Shown here piece after piece: positions 1-6,328 of a DNA stretch of 15,890 nucleotides (position 1 is the stretch's first letter; each line of letters opens with the position of its first letter). A model generated the notes under the pieces. The model worked only from the letters and a program-made list of their open reading frames with translations. It made no database searches and had not been told where the DNA came from. This DNA comes from JAVBRD01 sp031548365. GTDB lineage: Bacteria; Bacillota; Clostridia; Christensenellales; UBA1750. A program made the position numbers and the translations under genes. The stretch covers positions 1 through 15,890 of the forward strand of contig JAVBRD010000032.1 in assembly GCA_031548365.1 (NCBI GenBank), given 5' to 3'.

Positions 1-234
1 CCCCTCGACCCCGCCGTCCGACGCGTGCGCGTCGGGGACGGGAGACACGGGCACAGCGCCGCCATGGCCGCCATCACACAACTCCATGCGTGGAGGGTTT
101 TTCATTGCCGCGCGCGCCGGGGACGAAGGATTGTAGGCGAAGGGCAGCACTCCCCCGCCGCCCCGCCGAAACAAAACGCGAGCCGGCACGGTGACCCGCG
201 CTCCGGCTCGCACAAAACGTCAACCGCGATCACA
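1..234. other. left-edge sequence without a supported gene
   Basis: No reading frame here looks like a protein. Two structures are visible. Positions 18-35 form a perfect hairpin (CCGACGCG, loop TG, CGCGTCGG), with further pairing CCGT/ACGG outside a two-base bulge. Positions 82-100 hold a short plus-strand stem, CTCCA-TGCG-TGGAG, followed by GG and five T, which resembles a weak terminator. No plus-strand stop codon is visible before it inside the window, so it is not called. The terminator of the PAP2 gene occupies the right part of this stretch. Confidence 0.4.
168..211 (-). terminator. intrinsic terminator of the PAP2 gene
   Basis: Read on the minus strand just past the PAP2 stop codon, GCGAGCCGG pairs perfectly with CCGGCTCGC across a 16-base loop (178-211). 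The tract GTTTTGTTT (169-177) follows at once. The nine-base GC-rich stem plus T-rich tract is the usual form of a Rho-independent terminator. On the plus strand the same hairpin lacks a T tract, so it acts in one direction. Confidence 0.75.
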
Positions 235-858
235 TCACGCCCCGGCCTTGACCTCCCGCGCGTCCGGCGTCAGCGCGAGCGCAAGCGAAAGGACCGCGCC
301 GCCCGCGAGGAACCCGCCCAGCACGTCGGACGGGCTGTGCACCCCGAGGTACACGCGGCTCACGCCCAGCATCAGGACAAACGCAAGCCCGAGCGCGAGC
401 AAACCACGCTTCCTCCGCGCGTTCACGCCGTACCGGTGGTACAAAAAGCACGTCAGCCCCACAAACGCAAGCCCGTTCATCGCGTGACCGCTCGGGAACC
501 CGTACCCCGTCTCCACGACCAGCGGGTCGATCCCCGGCCGCCCGACCGCGTACGCCAGCTTGAGCAGCACGTTGAGGCCCGCGCTCAGCGTGAGCGCGGC
601 GGCGGCGGGCATGCCAACCGCCTGTCTCGTCTGAGGCAGCGCTAGCAGCACGATGGCGGCGGGGACGTACACAAACCACGTCCCAAGGCTGCTCACGGCG
701 ATCATGAGCGCCGTCGCCACGGGGCTGAGCAGCCCGCGAAACGCTCGAAACACAAACGCGTCAAAACCGACCGTTAGTCCGCTTAAGACAGCCACCCCGA
801 ACAGCGCGAAGAGCGCCGCCAGCACCCCCGCCAAGGTCAACGCCTTTTTCTTGCCCAC
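235..858 (-). CDS. PAP2-family membrane phosphatase
   Basis: A membrane-bound phosphatase of the PAP2 (type 2 phosphatidic acid phosphatase) superfamily, which removes phosphate from lipid phosphates such as undecaprenyl pyrophosphate or phosphatidic acid. All three catalytic motifs are present: K100-x6-R107-P, then P-S-G-H ending at His125, then S-R168-x5-H174-x3-D178. Several hydrophobic segments fit a polytopic membrane protein of about 207 residues, a normal length for bacterial members. A GTG at 870 would give four more residues, but the GTG at 858 is preceded by GAGGTG and gives an N-terminus starting MGKKKALTLAG, so 858 is preferred. The gtrA-like gene upstream points to surface-glycan carrier lipid, but the substrate cannot be read from sequence. 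The family call is firm; the substrate is open. Confidence 0.9.
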   Translation of the reverse strand: MGKKKALTLAGVLAALFALFGVAVLSGLTVGFDAFVFRAFRGLLSPVATALMIAVSSLGTWFVYVPAAIVLLALPQTRQAVGMPAAAALTLSAGLNVLLKLAYAVGRPGIDPLVVETGYGFPSGHAMNGLAFVGLTCFLYHRYGVNARRKRGLLALGLAFVLMLGVSRVYLGVHSPSDVLGGFLAGGAVLSLALALTPDAREVKAGA

Positions 859-862
859 GGAG

Positions 863-868
863 CACCTC
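863..868 (-). promoter_or_regulatory. ribosome binding site that decides the PAP2 start
   Basis: On the minus strand GAGGTG lies four bases before the GTG at 858, and no comparable site precedes the GTG at 870. This supports the shorter protein. The spacing is a little short, so the choice is moderate. Confidence 0.5.
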
Positions 869-870
869 AC

Positions 871-1207
871 TGGTCATTTATTGAGAATCAAACGCGACGC
901 GGCCCGCGAACGCCGTTTTGTCCGAGGCTCCCGCGCGCGGCCGTCGGCAACGCTTCAGGCCGGAGCCAATCAACCGTGAAAAACACCGCGCAACGTCGCG
1001 TCACTGGCTGCGCGGCGTCTCTCTTGGCAACCCATGATGGATTCGGCGATCATCCCGTCGCTTACGCCCCGGAGATGCCAAAGGGACCCGCAGGCTTTTA
1101 GAACGTAAACGCGGCGCTCCATTGGGAGCTTTTCCGCGCATGGAAAACAACCGTTTAGCCCAATGACAAACCGGCGTGCCGCAGCGCCCGGCTTGCTCAT
1201 CGCTAGC
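871..1207. other. intergenic region between the gtrA-like and PAP2 genes
   Basis: This 337-base stretch has no convincing gene. A minus-strand frame crosses it into the gtrA-like gene, but its translation is Arg- and Cys-rich with no recognisable domain and looks like a shadow. Visible structures are a TTTTCC/GGAAAA inverted repeat at about 1129-1146 and a 12-bp direct repeat, AGCGCCCGGCTT, at 1183-1194 and 1210-1221 around the gtrA-like stop codon. No clear sigma-A promoter was found for the PAP2 gene, which may be read from the gtrA-like promoter. Confidence 0.5.
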
Positions 1208-1633
1208 CTAGCGCCCGGCTTCGCGGAAAACGATCGCCTTTTGCAGCGCGTAGCTCGCGAAAAACAGCGCGGTATCGATCGCCGCCTTGAGCGGCACCAT
1301 GATACCCTTCGCAAACGGCTCCAGCAGCTGGATCAGAACCGCGCTGACCAGCACCCGCAGCACGCTGAGCGCCGTATAACCGGCCAGCTGTTTGCCCGCG
1401 GAGCCCTCGCTCCTGAACACAGCCGCCCGGTTGATGATAAAGTTGAGCGCGCCGGACACAACCCGCGCCGCGAGCGTGGCCAAACCGGCCGCGTACCCGG
1501 GGGCGATCGGCTCAAGCAGCGCGTAGAGCAGCGCGAACAAGGCCAGATCCACCCCGCTGCACGCGAGCGAGGACAGCGTGAATTTCACCAGCCTCATGTG
1601 CTTCTCGAGCATCGCGCCCAAACGCACGCTCAT
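1208..1633 (-). CDS. GtrA-like membrane protein
   Basis: A small membrane protein of the GtrA family (141 residues), whose members are thought to move undecaprenyl-phosphate-linked sugars across the membrane or otherwise aid glycosylation of surface polymers. Four hydrophobic helices are visible at about residues 15-42, 46-70, 80-105 and 112-134. The family pattern is present: a charged N-terminus with phenylalanine (LVKFTLSS), a central N-F-I-I-N-R-x-x-V-F-R motif near residues 64-74, and a closing A-x-V-F-R-E. The start ATG is preceded by GAGG at a usable distance and by a strong promoter. The PAP2 gene lies downstream on the same strand, consistent with a shared role in polyprenyl-lipid or cell-wall glycan handling, though that link is inference. 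The partner glycosyltransferase is not in the window. Confidence 0.88.
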   Translation of the reverse strand: MSVRLGAMLEKHMRLVKFTLSSLACSGVDLALFALLYALLEPIAPGYAAGLATLAARVVSGALNFIINRAAVFRSEGSAGKQLAGYTALSVLRVLVSAVLIQLLEPFAKGIMVPLKAAIDTALFFASYALQKAIVFREAGR

Positions 1634-1661
1634 CGCGCAGCCTCACACCCCTATGCCACCG

Positions 1662-1690
1662 AATATACCACACCCGCGGCGCGGAGACAA
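1662..1690 (-). promoter_or_regulatory. sigma-A-type promoter of the gtrA-like gene
   Basis: On the minus strand TTGTCT (1685-1690) and TATATT (1662-1667) are exactly 17 bases apart, and TG stands one base before the -10 box, giving an extended -10. The predicted start is near 1655, leaving a leader of about 22 bases with the ribosome site. Confidence 0.7.
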
Positions 1691-1709
1691 GGCTCGCGCG
1701 AACGCGCTA

Positions 1710-1734
1710 AGCGCCGCCCTGATGAAGCGGCGCT
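1710..1734. other. strong stem-loop between two minus-strand genes
   Basis: AGCGCCGC and GCGGCGCT form a perfect eight-base stem around a nine-base loop. Neither side has a T tract, so it is not called a terminator. It lies between the terminator of the gene at 1860-2894 and the gtrA-like promoter, and may insulate the two. Confidence 0.5.
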
Positions 1735-1762
1735 CTTGTCAGCGCGATGAAAAGCCCATCGG

Positions 1763-1799
1763 AAAAGCGGGGTCTGGCGCGCATACCGCCAAACCCCGC
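1763..1799 (-). terminator. intrinsic terminator of the MtaA-type gene
   Basis: Read on the minus strand, GCGGGGTTT pairs with AGACCCCGC (one G-U pair), with an inner GGCG/CGCC extension, followed directly by TTTT at 1763-1766. It lies about 60 bases past the stop codon of the gene at 1860-2894. Confidence 0.7.
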
Positions 1800-1859
1800 G
1801 TCGTCGTCCGGATCTGCCGGTTGTCAGGCTAGAAAAGCGCTCCCGCGAAAACCCTCGGG

Positions 1860-2894
1860 CTACAGCCTGTACGCCTTGGCGGCCTCCACCATCACTTTGG
1901 CGGCCTCCACGGTCATCCCGCTGGGGTACTCGCATCCCGTCGCGAGGACAAAGCCGCCGCCCTTGGCCATGTCGTCCATCTGGCGGTTGCACTCGGCGAT
2001 GATGTCCTCGCGCGAAGCCCGCATCAGCCAGCTGGGCGTGACCGCGCCGATGAGCGCCGTCTTGTCCCCGTACTTCCGTTTGGTCTCCGCGAACGACTTG
2101 CAGTCGTCCGGCGGGTACAAAAACGAGATGGCCTCCGGCTTCATGGCCTCGATCTGCGCGTCGAAATAAATGCCGTTGCCGCAGTTGTGGATCATGACCA
2201 TGGCCCCGTTTTCGTGGACAAAGTCCGCGAGCCGCTTGATGTAGGGCGCTTCAAACTCGCGCCACATGGCCTTGGACATGATGCTCTGGGACGCGAACAG
2301 CGTATCGAACATGACGGCGTGAACGCCCGTCTCCAGGATGGCCGCGCAGTAGTCCCTGAGCGTCTGCGTCACCGCTTCCAGCGCCTGATGCACGGCGTCC
2401 GGCTCGTCCAGGCAGTCAAGGAACATCTCGGCCTGCCCGCGCATCATGCTCAAAACGCCCAGCGGCCCGTACACGAACGACACGATGGGCTTGATTTTCC
2501 CGCAGCGCTTGACGAGCTTGTCGCAAATGCGGATCTGCCCGGACATGCGCGGGGTCTTGCGCGGGTCGACCGGCGCGATCCTTTTGTAGCCTGCCGCGTC
2601 CGCGATCAGGCGCGAACTCATCTTGGGGTGCGCGGCGTCGTTCGCCGGATAGTCGATCTCCTGGCCAAAGTCCGCCGCCTCCACCGAGAGATCCTGAAGC
2701 GTGACGACGACGTCCACGTCCACATCCTCTGTCGCGCGCACGATGGACTCCACGCACAGGTCGGCGTCCGTCGACCACGTCGGATAATCAATCCCGCAAT
2801 ACTTGCGCGATATGCTGTTGATGAGCGGATACACGGGCACGCGGTCGATGTCCTTGCGCTGAAGGGAGAGGGCCACCCGTTCAAGCGATGTCAT
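1860..2894 (-). CDS. URO-D/MtaA-CmuA family methyltransferase-like protein
   Basis: A member of the uroporphyrinogen decarboxylase-like superfamily in the MtaA/CmuA branch (344 residues), zinc enzymes that move methyl groups between a substrate, a corrinoid protein and coenzyme M or a similar acceptor. The zinc motif of this branch is visible: His236-x-Cys238-Gly in IHNCGN, and a distant Cys321 near the C-terminus in ATGCEYP. The N-terminus (TSLERVALSLQRKDIDRVPV) is typical of the family and length is normal. AAAGGAG lies eight bases before the ATG. It is divergent from a second family member, but no corrinoid protein or activating enzyme is in the window, so the methyl donor is unknown. A true heme-pathway HemE is unlikely because the cysteine ligands are those of the methyltransferase branch. 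Confidence 0.85.
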   Translation of the reverse strand: MTSLERVALSLQRKDIDRVPVYPLINSISRKYCGIDYPTWSTDADLCVESIVRATEDVDVDVVVTLQDLSVEAADFGQEIDYPANDAAHPKMSSRLIADAAGYKRIAPVDPRKTPRMSGQIRICDKLVKRCGKIKPIVSFVYGPLGVLSMMRGQAEMFLDCLDEPDAVHQALEAVTQTLRDYCAAILETGVHAVMFDTLFASQSIMSKAMWREFEAPYIKRLADFVHENGAMVMIHNCGNGIYFDAQIEAMKPEAISFLYPPDDCKSFAETKRKYGDKTALIGAVTPSWLMRASREDIIAECNRQMDDMAKGGGFVLATGCEYPSGMTVEAAKVMVEAAKAYRL

Positions 2895-2933
2895 GATGCA
2901 CGCTCCTTTACGAAACGAAAAACTTCATCTTCT

Positions 2934-2961
2934 ATCATAGGGATTTCTTGCTCCGCCGCAA
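2934..2961 (-). promoter_or_regulatory. promoter of the MtaA-type gene
   Basis: On the minus strand TTGCGG (2956-2961) and TATGAT (2934-2939) are 16 bases apart, upstream of AAAGGAG and the ATG at 2894. The -10 box is good and the -35 moderate. Confidence 0.5.
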
Positions 2962-3016
2962 TGGACAAAGCGGTTATTTCCTTGTACATCCTTGCGATGT
3001 GGCCGCGCCGCACCCA

Positions 3017-3045
3017 TTGACAATCCCGCCCTGATTGCCCACAAT
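3017..3045 (+). promoter_or_regulatory. promoter of the plus-strand URO-D-like gene
   Basis: A perfect TTGACA (3017-3022) is followed after 17 bases by CACAAT (3040-3045). The predicted start near 3052 leaves a leader of about 22 bases containing the ribosome site. With the promoter at 2934-2961 it forms a divergent control region of about 180 bases. Confidence 0.6.
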
Positions 3046-3061
3046 GGACCCATCCCCCCTC

Positions 3062-3068
3062 AAGGAGG
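3062..3068 (+). promoter_or_regulatory. ribosome binding site that decides the start of the second URO-D-like gene
   Basis: AAGGAGG lies five bases before the ATG at 3074. An earlier in-frame ATG at 3035 has no such site and lies inside the promoter spacer, so 3074 is the start. Confidence 0.85.
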
Positions 3069-3073
3069 CCGCC

Positions 3074-4102
3074 ATGAAACCCATGAATGGACGCGAACGC
3101 GTGCGCGCCGCGCTTAACTTCCGCCCCGTGGACAAAGCGCCGCTTCAGTTTTACTACGCGCCCGTGGGCTACCACGAGCACGGCGAGCGCCTCAACGAGC
3201 TCTACTCAACGCTCCCGGGCGACTTCGGCCCCTTCGTCCGCGTGCCCGCGCCCGTCATCCCTCCTTCCGATTTCGACCCCGACGGCTCCTACCACGCGTT
3301 CCGCCGCGACGAGTGGGGAACGCTCTGGGAGCACCGCATCTTCGGCGTGTGGGGCCTTCCGCGCGAGCACCCTCTCGCCGATATGGAAAGGCTCGCGGAC
3401 TACCGTTTCCCCGAGCCGCCCTTGGAGGACTTAAGCGCAGCCCGATCTCGCGCGGACGCGCACAAGCTTCACCACTTCCTCATGATGGGCGGCGGGTCCA
3501 TCTTCGAGCGCCTGAAGATGCTGCGCCCGGACGAAGACGTGCTGTGCGACATCCAAACGGACGCGCCCGGGATCCACCTTCTGGCCGACCGAATCTGCGC
3601 CTACAACGCGCGCCTGATCGAGCGGGCCATCGCGGCGGGCGCGGACGCCATCTCCGTCGCCGACGACTACGGGAGCGAGCGCGGCATGCTGATCAGCCCC
3701 TCCGCGTGGCGCCGCTTCTTCAAGCCCCGGTGGACCGAGCTTCTGCGCCCCGCCGTGGACGCGGGCCTCCACGTCGTCTTCCACTGCTGCGGCCAGGTCT
3801 CCCCCATCCTGCCCGACATCCGTGAGATGGGCGCGTCGGCCATCTGGCCGCAGCTCCCCGCATACGACATGGCCGGCCTCGCGCGCGTCTGCCGCGAGCT
3901 TCACCTCGCCGTGGCCATCCACACCGACCGCGCGAACACCATGACCCACGGCACGCCCGCGCAGGTGCGCGACCTCGTCAAGCGCGAGCACGACGTCTTC
4001 CGCGTGCCGGAGGGCGGCTCATGGTTCTACGTGGAGGCGGACAACGGCTTTCCCTTTGAAAACATCGAGGCGCTCATCCGCGCGATCGCCGAATACCGCT
4101 GA
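3074..4102 (+). CDS. URO-D-like protein lacking the C-terminal zinc cysteine
   Basis: A 342-residue protein of the uroporphyrinogen decarboxylase-like superfamily, of the kind with an N-terminal M-N-G-R-E-R-V-R-A-A-L-N signature. It keeps His237-Cys-Cys239-Gly (VVFHCCGQ), matching the H-x-C-G half of the MtaA/CmuA zinc site. The distal cysteine that its divergent neighbour has as Cys321 is not there: the matching stretch reads YVEADNGFP (319-327). The site may use a different third ligand, or the protein may have another role. It shares a divergent control region with the gene at 1860-2894, so the two are probably expressed under related conditions. Family membership is clear; a methyltransferase activity is inferred, and the substrate cannot be told. 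Confidence 0.82.
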   Translation: MKPMNGRERVRAALNFRPVDKAPLQFYYAPVGYHEHGERLNELYSTLPGDFGPFVRVPAPVIPPSDFDPDGSYHAFRRDEWGTLWEHRIFGVWGLPREHPLADMERLADYRFPEPPLEDLSAARSRADAHKLHHFLMMGGGSIFERLKMLRPDEDVLCDIQTDAPGIHLLADRICAYNARLIERAIAAGADAISVADDYGSERGMLISPSAWRRFFKPRWTELLRPAVDAGLHVVFHCCGQVSPILPDIREMGASAIWPQLPAYDMAGLARVCRELHLAVAIHTDRANTMTHGTPAQVRDLVKREHDVFRVPEGGSWFYVEADNGFPFENIEALIRAIAEYR

Positions 4103-4372
4103 ACCGGCGGGCCTTGACTCGCTTTGGGTCCGCTCCGTCCAAGCCGTTTCGGGCGGACGCGCGCCATTGCCGCCGTCGCTAAAAACCCGGGCAAGCATCC
4201 GTTCGCTGGCAGACGTCCTGCACCGCGCATGTGCGCCCCGTAACGATCTACGCCCGCCTCCCGTGTTCTCGGACGCTTCCGTAAAACGTTGCGCAAGCGC
4301 GGGCATCGCTCCCTCAAACAGCCACGCGCATCCGCACTTCGCCGCGAATGAAAGCGCTTGCAAAATTACCAC
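4103..4372. other. intergenic region before the tRNA locus
   Basis: No supported gene. Frames open here on both strands have arginine- and serine-rich translations typical of shadows in GC-rich DNA. A stem-loop at 4136-4159 (CGTCC..GCC / GGC..GGACG) follows the URO-D-like gene but has no T tract, so a terminator is not called. The last bases lead into the tRNA promoter. Confidence 0.45.
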
Positions 4373-4401
4373 TTGCATTTTCGACACTCATCGGCTATAC
4401 T
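4373..4401 (+). promoter_or_regulatory. promoter of the tRNA-Thr locus
   Basis: TTGCAT (4373-4378) and TATACT (4396-4401) are exactly 17 bases apart, and the predicted start near 4408 lies about 16 bases before the truncated tRNA copy. No better promoter was found before the intact tRNA, so the transcript probably runs through both to the terminator at 4640. Confidence 0.65.
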
Positions 4402-4423
4402 CTCACTTGTCTCGCTTTCGTCC

Positions 4424-4465
4424 GCTCTTATAGCTCAGTCGGCAGAGCGCGTCCTTGGTAAGGAC
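4424..4465 (+). pseudogene. truncated tRNA-Thr copy (5' 42 bases)
   Basis: These 42 bases match the first 42 bases of the intact tRNA-Thr at 4557 without a mismatch. They cover the 5' acceptor strand, the D arm and the anticodon arm up to four bases into the 3' side of the anticodon stem. After position 4465 the sequence diverges and has no T arm or 3' acceptor strand, so it cannot fold into a tRNA. Perfect identity points to a recent event such as unequal duplication, deletion within a tandem tRNA pair, or element insertion. It lies directly behind the only good promoter of the locus. Confidence 0.85.
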
Positions 4466-4556
4466 AAAGCCATGTTGACGGAAAAGCCCGCGGACAGGCG
4501 GTTCGCGGCCTCGGACAAACGGATTTGACCCTTAAAAATACCCTAAAAAGAATCTT

Positions 4557-4632
<76 letters not shown>

Positions 4633-4639
4633 CAAAAAG

Positions 4640-4668
4640 CCCGCAAACAGTGCGTTTGCGGGTTTTTT
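4640..4668 (+). terminator. intrinsic terminator of the tRNA-Thr transcript
   Basis: CCCGCAAAC (4640-4648) and GTTTGCGGG (4654-4662) form a perfect nine-base stem with a five-base loop, followed at once by six T. This is a textbook Rho-independent terminator, eight bases past the CCA end. Confidence 0.93.
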
Positions 4669-4715
4669 CTATTCCCCAAAAAACATGAATGGAGCTGGTA
4701 TCTGTATGGACGAGC

Positions 4716-4746
4716 TCAACCTTTTGCATAACCAAATCAACCTTTT
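4716..4746. repeat. direct repeat with 21-base period, candidate LytTR box pair
   Basis: TCAACCTTTT occurs at 4716-4725 and exactly again at 4737-4746, a period of 21 bases or two helical turns. On the minus strand each copy reads AAGGTTGA followed by G or T, matching eight of nine positions of the consensus known for LytTR-domain regulators ([TA][AC][CA]GTTN[AG][TG]). It lies about 140 bases upstream of the -10 box of the LytTR regulator gene, far for direct activation. A role in autoregulation is inferred. Confidence 0.4.
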
Positions 4747-4880
4747 CAGTGGTCTATTTGCGTCCCCATCTTATATGGCGGCTACTTCCTTAGATAAACG
4801 TTTTATACCACAGCATGGCCATTTCAGTGCACTCACTCACGACATCAACACAAGATGCTCGCTTCATTCTGAGGCGATCA

Positions 4881-4889
4881 TGGTATAAT
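4881..4889 (+). promoter_or_regulatory. extended -10 promoter of the first regulator operon
   Basis: TGG followed by TATAAT (4884-4889) is a perfect -10 box with the extended TGn element. No good -35 box lies at the usual distance, as is common for extended -10 or activator-dependent promoters. The predicted start near 4896 gives a leader of about 52 bases. Confidence 0.65.
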
Positions 4890-4947
4890 GCTCGGAAGGA
4901 AGCAGACCTTTATGACAGAAGAATATAGGGAGGCCAGGTGATGCCGC

Positions 4948-5658
4948 GTGACCTACCGGATCGCTATTTGTGATGACAACGCGGATGATATCCAATATAT
5001 TTCTGCATTCGTAGAGGCATGGGCAACGCGCCGTCTTGATCATGCGCAAATAGAGGCTTTCACTTCAGCTGAAGCTTTCATGTTCAGTTATGCCGAAAGC
5101 CAGCATTACGACATTCTGCTACTAGACGTACAAATGGGTGAAATGGACGGGGTTGCGCTGGCTAAGCGAGTCAGAGAGCATAATGAAGCAGTCCAAATCA
5201 TTTTCGTCACCGGCTATTCTGATTACATCGCCGAAGGTTATGAAGTTTCGGCGCTGCATTATTTGATGAAGCCCGTAGATGCTGAAAAGCTCTCGCTGGT
5301 GCTTGATAAGGCATCGAGCCAGCTCGCGAAAGCCGAACGCACCGTCTTTTTCACTGTGGATGGGGAAACCGTGCGCATCGCGGCTTCACAAGTGGTTTCG
5401 GTGGAAGCGTTCGCGCATTCCTGCGTCGTCACGATGCTGCGCGATCGCTTTGAAGTGAAGGCGAGCATATCCGATGTGGAGCGAATGCTCACAGATGGAT
5501 TTACCCGCTGCCATCGTTCCTACATCGTCGGCATCAGGCACATCAAGGGCGTATCCAAGACGGAAATCACGCTGGATAACGGGCAGCACATCCCACTTTC
5601 GCGCGGCAATTATGACGCGGTCAACCAAGCATTTATCCGATACTTTAGAGGTGACTGA
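4948..5658 (+). CDS. LytTR-family response regulator with intact receiver
   Basis: An AgrA/LytR-type two-component response regulator (236 residues) that binds DNA in response to phosphorylation. The receiver domain (about 1-125) has the acidic pair Asp9-Asp10, phospho-acceptor Asp60 in LLLDVQM, Thr88 and Lys108 in MKPVD, so it should be phosphorylated normally. The LytTR domain (about 132-232) has the family pattern FTVDGETVRI, V-V-S-V-E-A, F-T-R-C-H-R-S-Y-I-V and I-P-L-S-R-G. The start is GTG with AGGTGA six bases before it; the upstream frame is closed by TGA at 4939. The kinase gene follows one base after its stop, so the two are probably a pair. Likely targets are the ABC exporter genes downstream, where a direct repeat lies before the first transporter; this is inference. 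Confidence 0.92.
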   Translation: MTYRIAICDDNADDIQYISAFVEAWATRRLDHAQIEAFTSAEAFMFSYAESQHYDILLLDVQMGEMDGVALAKRVREHNEAVQIIFVTGYSDYIAEGYEVSALHYLMKPVDAEKLSLVLDKASSQLAKAERTVFFTVDGETVRIAASQVVSVEAFAHSCVVTMLRDRFEVKASISDVERMLTDGFTRCHRSYIVGIRHIKGVSKTEITLDNGQHIPLSRGNYDAVNQAFIRYFRGD

Positions 5659-5659
5659 C

Positions 5660-6328
5660 ATGGGGCTTGTGGATCTTCTTTTCGGCCGACTGATCGAGCG
5701 ACGCATCGGCGAATACCAAAACGACCTCATCACAAAGCACTGCGACGAGGTGCAGAATATCTACAAGACCATGCGCGGCTGGCGACATGATTACCATAAT
5801 CACATTCAGACATTACTCGCTCTTTCTGGTAACAAAGAACTGACGCGAGAATACTTGCTGAGGCTGAACGACGACCTGACGCAAATTGACGCCGTCATCA
5901 AAACCGGCAATGTGATGGTGGACGCGATTCTGAACAGCAAGCTGTCGCTGATCAAAGCAAAGGGTATTGCGATCAACGCGAAGGCCGTTGTGCCAACAGA
6001 GCTGACGGTTTCCCAGATCGATCTATGCGTGATCCTCGGTAACCTGCTCGACAACGCTATGGAAGCTTGTTTGAGCCAGCCGGATGGCACGGAGCGGTTT
6101 ATCCGCGTGTTTATCGGTGTTTTGAAAAATCGGCTCTACATATCAGTCGCCAACTCCGTCGGCGGTGCAATTCATAGAACAGGCAAGACATACATGTCCA
6201 CGAAGGGCAATGACAATCATGGTTTTGGACTTGCACGCGTGGATCGGATCGCCGGTAAGTACGAAGGCTATGTGAACCGGCAGCATGAGGACGGCGTGTT
6301 CGCTACCGAGGTGCTTCTTCCGCTTTGA
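5660..6328 (+). CDS. soluble GHKL (AgrC-type) histidine kinase
   Basis: A histidine kinase of the GHKL/HATPase_c_5 type (222 residues), the group that contains AgrC and pairs with LytTR regulators. The phospho-acceptor motif is W-R-H43-D-Y-H-N-H, the N box is L-G-N-L-L-D-N132-A-M-E-A, and the nucleotide lid contains H-G-F-G-L-A-R near 187-193. The ATP-binding core is complete. What is missing is the usual N-terminal sensor of five to seven membrane helices: only about 40 residues precede the H box, and only residues 1-10 are mildly hydrophobic. It should therefore be cytoplasmic, sensing an internal cue or a partner such as a transporter. The start ATG at 5660 has GAGGTGA before it and lies one base after the regulator stop. 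An upstream frame extending to 5474 lies inside the regulator gene and is not used. Confidence 0.9.
   Translation: MGLVDLLFGRLIERRIGEYQNDLITKHCDEVQNIYKTMRGWRHDYHNHIQTLLALSGNKELTREYLLRLNDDLTQIDAVIKTGNVMVDAILNSKLSLIKAKGIAINAKAVVPTELTVSQIDLCVILGNLLDNAMEACLSQPDGTERFIRVFIGVLKNRLYISVANSVGGAIHRTGKTYMSTKGNDNHGFGLARVDRIAGKYEGYVNRQHEDGVFATEVLLPL

Larger units (their letters stand above)
4633..4947. other. intergenic region between tRNA-Thr and the first regulator gene
   Basis: This stretch, more AT-rich than what precedes it, holds the tRNA terminator, a direct repeat with a 21-base period (4716-4746), an 8-bp direct repeat TTTCAGTG (4744-4751 and 4822-4829), the extended -10 promoter of the regulator gene and a nine-codon leader frame. 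A 60-codon frame at 4706-4888 has no good ribosome site or promoter, shows no signal or double-glycine leader, and is not called a gene. Confidence 0.6.

Noticed and set aside
82..101. Small stem with five T near the left edge as a plus-strand terminator
   Set aside because: The stem has only five pairs, and no plus-strand gene or stop codon is visible before it inside the window.
970..1314. Minus-strand 114-codon frame in the gap after the gtrA-like gene
   Set aside because: Its first third is the gtrA-like gene in another frame; the rest has no recognisable pattern, ribosome site or promoter.
2187..3020. Long plus-strand frame opposite the MtaA-type gene (277 codons)
   Set aside because: It is antisense to a gene with clear family motifs, is rich in Arg, His, Val and Asp typical of GC-rich shadows, and lacks a ribosome site.
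4525..4553. TTGACC and AAGAAT with 17-base spacing as a separate promoter for the intact tRNA
   Set aside because: Transcription would begin at or inside the first bases of the tRNA, leaving no 5' leader. The promoter at 4373-4401 fits better.
4706..4888. 60-codon plus-strand frame (MDELNLLHNQINLF..) as a possible signal peptide for the kinase-regulator pair
   Set aside because: No promoter lies between the tRNA terminator and this frame, the ribosome site is weak and distant, there is no double-glycine leader or AgrD-like pattern, and its end runs into the -10 box of the regulator promoter.
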